Below are positions 62,251 to 64,000 of a stretch of 64,000 nucleotides of DNA, in pieces (positions within the stretch are counted from its first letter, which is position 1; every line of letters begins with the position of its first letter). The notes under the pieces are model-generated. The model did no database searches and had not been told where the DNA came from. It saw nothing but the letters and a program-made list of their open reading frames with translations. Both the position numbers and the translations under genes were made by a program. Source of the DNA: Paraburkholderia monticola (GTDB lineage Bacteria; Pseudomonadota; Gammaproteobacteria; Burkholderiales; Burkholderiaceae); the NCBI RefSeq assembly GCF_001580545.1, contig NZ_LRBG01000004.1, positions 62,001 to 126,000 of the forward strand. The letters run 5' to 3'.

Positions 62251-63111
62251 TTATTTGGCCTTGACGCGGCGCACGTGCTCTTCGAGCTCGGCGAACGACG
62301 GGCGCTCGGTCGAGAAGAGCACCTTGCGGCCGAACTCGACAGCAATCGCCGGCGCGTAGCCGTTCAGGCTCGCGAGGATCGTCACCTTGATGCACTGGAA
62401 CATCTTGGTCGACTCGGTCACGCGCTGCTCGGCAACGCTCGCGAGCGGCCCGATCAGCCCGTACGAAAGCAGAATGCCGAGGAAGGTGCCGACCAGCGCC
62501 TGCGCGATCATCTCGCCGAGCACCGCGGGCGGCTTGTCGGCCGAGGCCATCGTGTGCACCACGCCCATCACCGCGGCGACGATACCGAACGCGGGCATCG
62601 CGTCGCCGACCTTGGTCAGCGCGTGCGCGGGCGCCTCGCCTTCCTGGTGGTGCGTCTCGATTTCCTCGTCCATCAGGCTTTCGATCTCGAACGCGTTCAT
62701 GTTGCCGCCGACCATCAGCCGCAGGTAGTCGGTCAGGAACTCGATGATGTGCTTGTCGGCGAGGATCTTCGGGTACTGCGTGAAGATCGGGCTCTTCGAC
62801 GGATCGTCGATGTCGGCTTCGAGCGTCAGCGTGCCTTCCTTGCGCGCTTTCGCGAGCAGCACGTACAGGAGCCCCATCAGCTCCATGTAGACGTCCTTGT
62901 TGTATTTCGCACCCTTGAACAGGGTCGGGATGACGCGCACTGTCGCCATGATCGTCTTCATTCCGTTGCCGAGAATGAACGCGCCAACGCCTGCCCCGGC
63001 GATCATCAGCACTTCAACGGGTTGCAGCAGCGCGCCGAGATGGCCGCCTTCGAGCGCGTAACCGCCGAAAACGGACAATAGCGTCACGAGTGTTCCCACG
63101 AAAATCAGCAC
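62251..63111 (-). CDS. motA: Flagellar stator protein MotA
   Basis: Stator protein of 286 residues with four spans (LIFVGTLVTLLSVFGGYALE, VLMIAGAGVGAFILGNG and two near 170-225). The cytoplasmic loop with YMELMGLLYVLLAKARKEGT contains the charged residues that contact FliG. The start is a GTG with GAGGG upstream. First gene of motAB-cheY1-cheA-cheW-mcp-cheR-cheD-cheB-cheY-cheZ. Sigma-28-like promoter upstream. Confidence 0.97.
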   Translation of the reverse strand: MLIFVGTLVTLLSVFGGYALEGGHLGALLQPVEVLMIAGAGVGAFILGNGMKTIMATVRVIPTLFKGAKYNKDVYMELMGLLYVLLAKARKEGTLTLEADIDDPSKSPIFTQYPKILADKHIIEFLTDYLRLMVGGNMNAFEIESLMDEEIETHHQEGEAPAHALTKVGDAMPAFGIVAAVMGVVHTMASADKPPAVLGEMIAQALVGTFLGILLSYGLIGPLASVAEQRVTESTKMFQCIKVTILASLNGYAPAIAVEFGRKVLFSTERPSFAELEEHVRRVKAK

Positions 63112-63132
63112 TGCCGAGCCCTCACAAAAAAG

Positions 63133-63147
63133 CGACGGTCACCGTCG
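63133..63147 (-). other. Palindrome in the motA leader
   Basis: CGACGGT-C-ACCGTCG, perfect 7-bp arms. It lies just downstream of the motA -10 element, where the transcript should begin, so it could be an operator or a 5'-end hairpin. No evidence separates these. Confidence 0.5.
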
Positions 63148-63156
63148 TTAGTCAGG

Positions 63157-63183
63157 TTTACGGCACCGGCGCGGAAAACTTTG
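63157..63183 (-). promoter_or_regulatory. Sigma-28 (FliA) promoter for motAB-che
   Basis: CAAA (63180-63183), a 15-base spacer starting GTTTT, and GCCGTAAA (63157-63164) on the minus strand. The spacing is exact, with one mismatch in the -35 and two in the -10. It lies about 46 bp before the motA start. Confidence 0.75.
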
Positions 63184-63247
63184 GGGAAAAAGGGGGCGCC
63201 CGAGTCCGGTGTTAACCAGAGGCTTGCGCCACCTCAACGTGTGCTGC

Positions 63248-63898
63248 TCAGAGCTCGACGGTCTCGAGGGTTTCGAGCGCGGATGCGGTGCAGCGGGCCT
63301 CTTGAGCCCGTGCCTCGACCATGTGCGGTGATAGCGCCGGCACGCCGGGGACGGCAATTTGGCGCCCGGCACGCGTTTGCGCCGCCTTCTTCGTCTTGCC
63401 GGCGCGCGACGGCGGCTGGCACAGTCCGCAGACGAACGCGTGCTGCGGATCATGCGCGTGCGCGACGAAGTGACCGCTGCAGCGCCGGCAGGCGCTCATT
63501 TGCAGCATGCCCGAGTCGAAGAAGCGCACCAGCGTCCACGCGCGCGTGAGGCTGAGCACCGGCTCGTCGTCGTGCAACTGCACGTGTTCCAGGTAGAGCC
63601 GGTAGCTCTTCACGATCGATTCGATCGCGTGGCAGCCGCCGTGATCGGCCATGAAACGGTAGATGTTGTAGAACAGCGATGAATGAAAGTTCGGCTGCCA
63701 GGTCATGAACCAGTCGGTCGAGAACGGCAGCATGCCCTTGGGCGGCGAGACCCCTTTCAGTTCCTTGTACAGCCTGATGAGCCGGTCGCGCGACAGACTG
63801 GTTTCCGCCTCCAGCAATTGCAGGCGCGCACCCAGTCCAATCAGCTCGATCGCGAGGGTAATTTCCCGGACTTCGAGTACGACGCTCTTGCTGGCCAT
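63248..63898 (-). CDS. flhC: Flagellar master regulator subunit FlhC
   Basis: DNA-binding subunit of the FlhD4C2 activator, 216 residues. It has VREITLAIELIGLGARLQLL at the N-terminus and the zinc-binding cluster CRRC followed by CGLC near 138-162. FlhDC activates early flagellar operons. The ATG overlaps the flhD stop by one base (TGATG). A 30-residue basic tail extends past the family core. motA follows after 136 bp. Confidence 0.96.
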   Translation of the reverse strand: MASKSVVLEVREITLAIELIGLGARLQLLEAETSLSRDRLIRLYKELKGVSPPKGMLPFSTDWFMTWQPNFHSSLFYNIYRFMADHGGCHAIESIVKSYRLYLEHVQLHDDEPVLSLTRAWTLVRFFDSGMLQMSACRRCSGHFVAHAHDPQHAFVCGLCQPPSRAGKTKKAAQTRAGRQIAVPGVPALSPHMVEARAQEARCTASALETLETVEL

Positions 63899-64000
63899 CA
63901 GCCGAGGTGCTCGACCGGCTGGCTCGCCATCAGGATCGCCGAATGCGCCTGGGCGATCGAGCCGGCCTTGTCCTTGTCCGCGAGAGCGGACAGCACCGCG
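63898..64000 (-). CDS. flhD: Flagellar master regulator subunit FlhD (partial)
   Basis: Only the last 33 codons lie in the window; the gene continues beyond the right edge. The visible C-terminus reads AVLSALADKDKAGSIAQAHS, then AILMASQPVEHLG, consistent with the end of betaproteobacterial FlhD. It overlaps flhC by one base, so the two are translated together. Confidence 0.85.
   Translation of the reverse strand, partial: AVLSALADKDKAGSIAQAHSAILMASQPVEHLG

Overview
The window reads as a chromosomal segment of a high-GC betaproteobacterium of the Burkholderiaceae, most like Paraburkholderia or Burkholderia. The reasons are the gene order, the close resemblance of the products to that family as I remember it, the FlhDC master regulator, and an SAH riboswitch in front of ahcY. 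The genus is inferred from recalled family features, not from a search.

Layout. 28-3974: ahcY (minus) behind an SAH riboswitch, then an lrgA-lrgB pair (minus) divergent from a LysR-type regulator. 4022-9238: a GMC oxidoreductase (minus), a divergent aidB-type acyl-CoA dehydrogenase, and a coniferyl-type aldehyde dehydrogenase. From 9844 to the right edge the window is almost entirely one flagellar and chemotaxis locus of about 54 kb. In order: fhlB-fliK2-fliT-fliS and fliE (minus); fliFGHIJK and fliLMNOPQR (plus); flgL-flgK, ycgR and flgJIHGFEDCB (minus); flgAMN (plus); fliA-flhG-flhF and flhA-flhB (minus); cheZ-cheY-cheB-cheD-cheR-mcp-cheW-cheA-cheY1-motB-motA and flhC-flhD (minus, flhD cut by the window edge). 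Filament genes fliC and fliD are not in the window.

How it works together. FlhDC should switch on the hook-basal body and export operons. FliA (sigma-28), held by FlgM until the hook is finished, then drives late genes. I found sigma-28-like promoters in front of fliS, flgK, ycgR, flgM and motA. The Che proteins form a Tar/Tsr-like pathway with both CheD and CheZ and two unequal CheY proteins. The export switch appears twice: full FliK and FlhB, plus a second FliK paired with a stand-alone FlhB C-terminal fragment (FhlB).

Insertions and oddities. Two nearly identical, roughly 550-bp, almost fully palindromic elements (9259-9823 and 20470-21014) bracket the fliK2-to-fliK block. The base skew of the surrounding DNA, including coding DNA, changes sign at each of them. 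A hicAB toxin-antitoxin pair sits between flgN and fliA, and a DUF3443-DUF2844 pair sits between flhB and cheZ. FlgE and FlgL share an insertion module. FlhG lacks the P-loop lysine. I see no wholly new multi-gene defence or metabolic system. The most promising leads are the palindromic elements with their skew flip, the FliK2-FhlB module, the shared axial-protein module and the degenerate FlhG.
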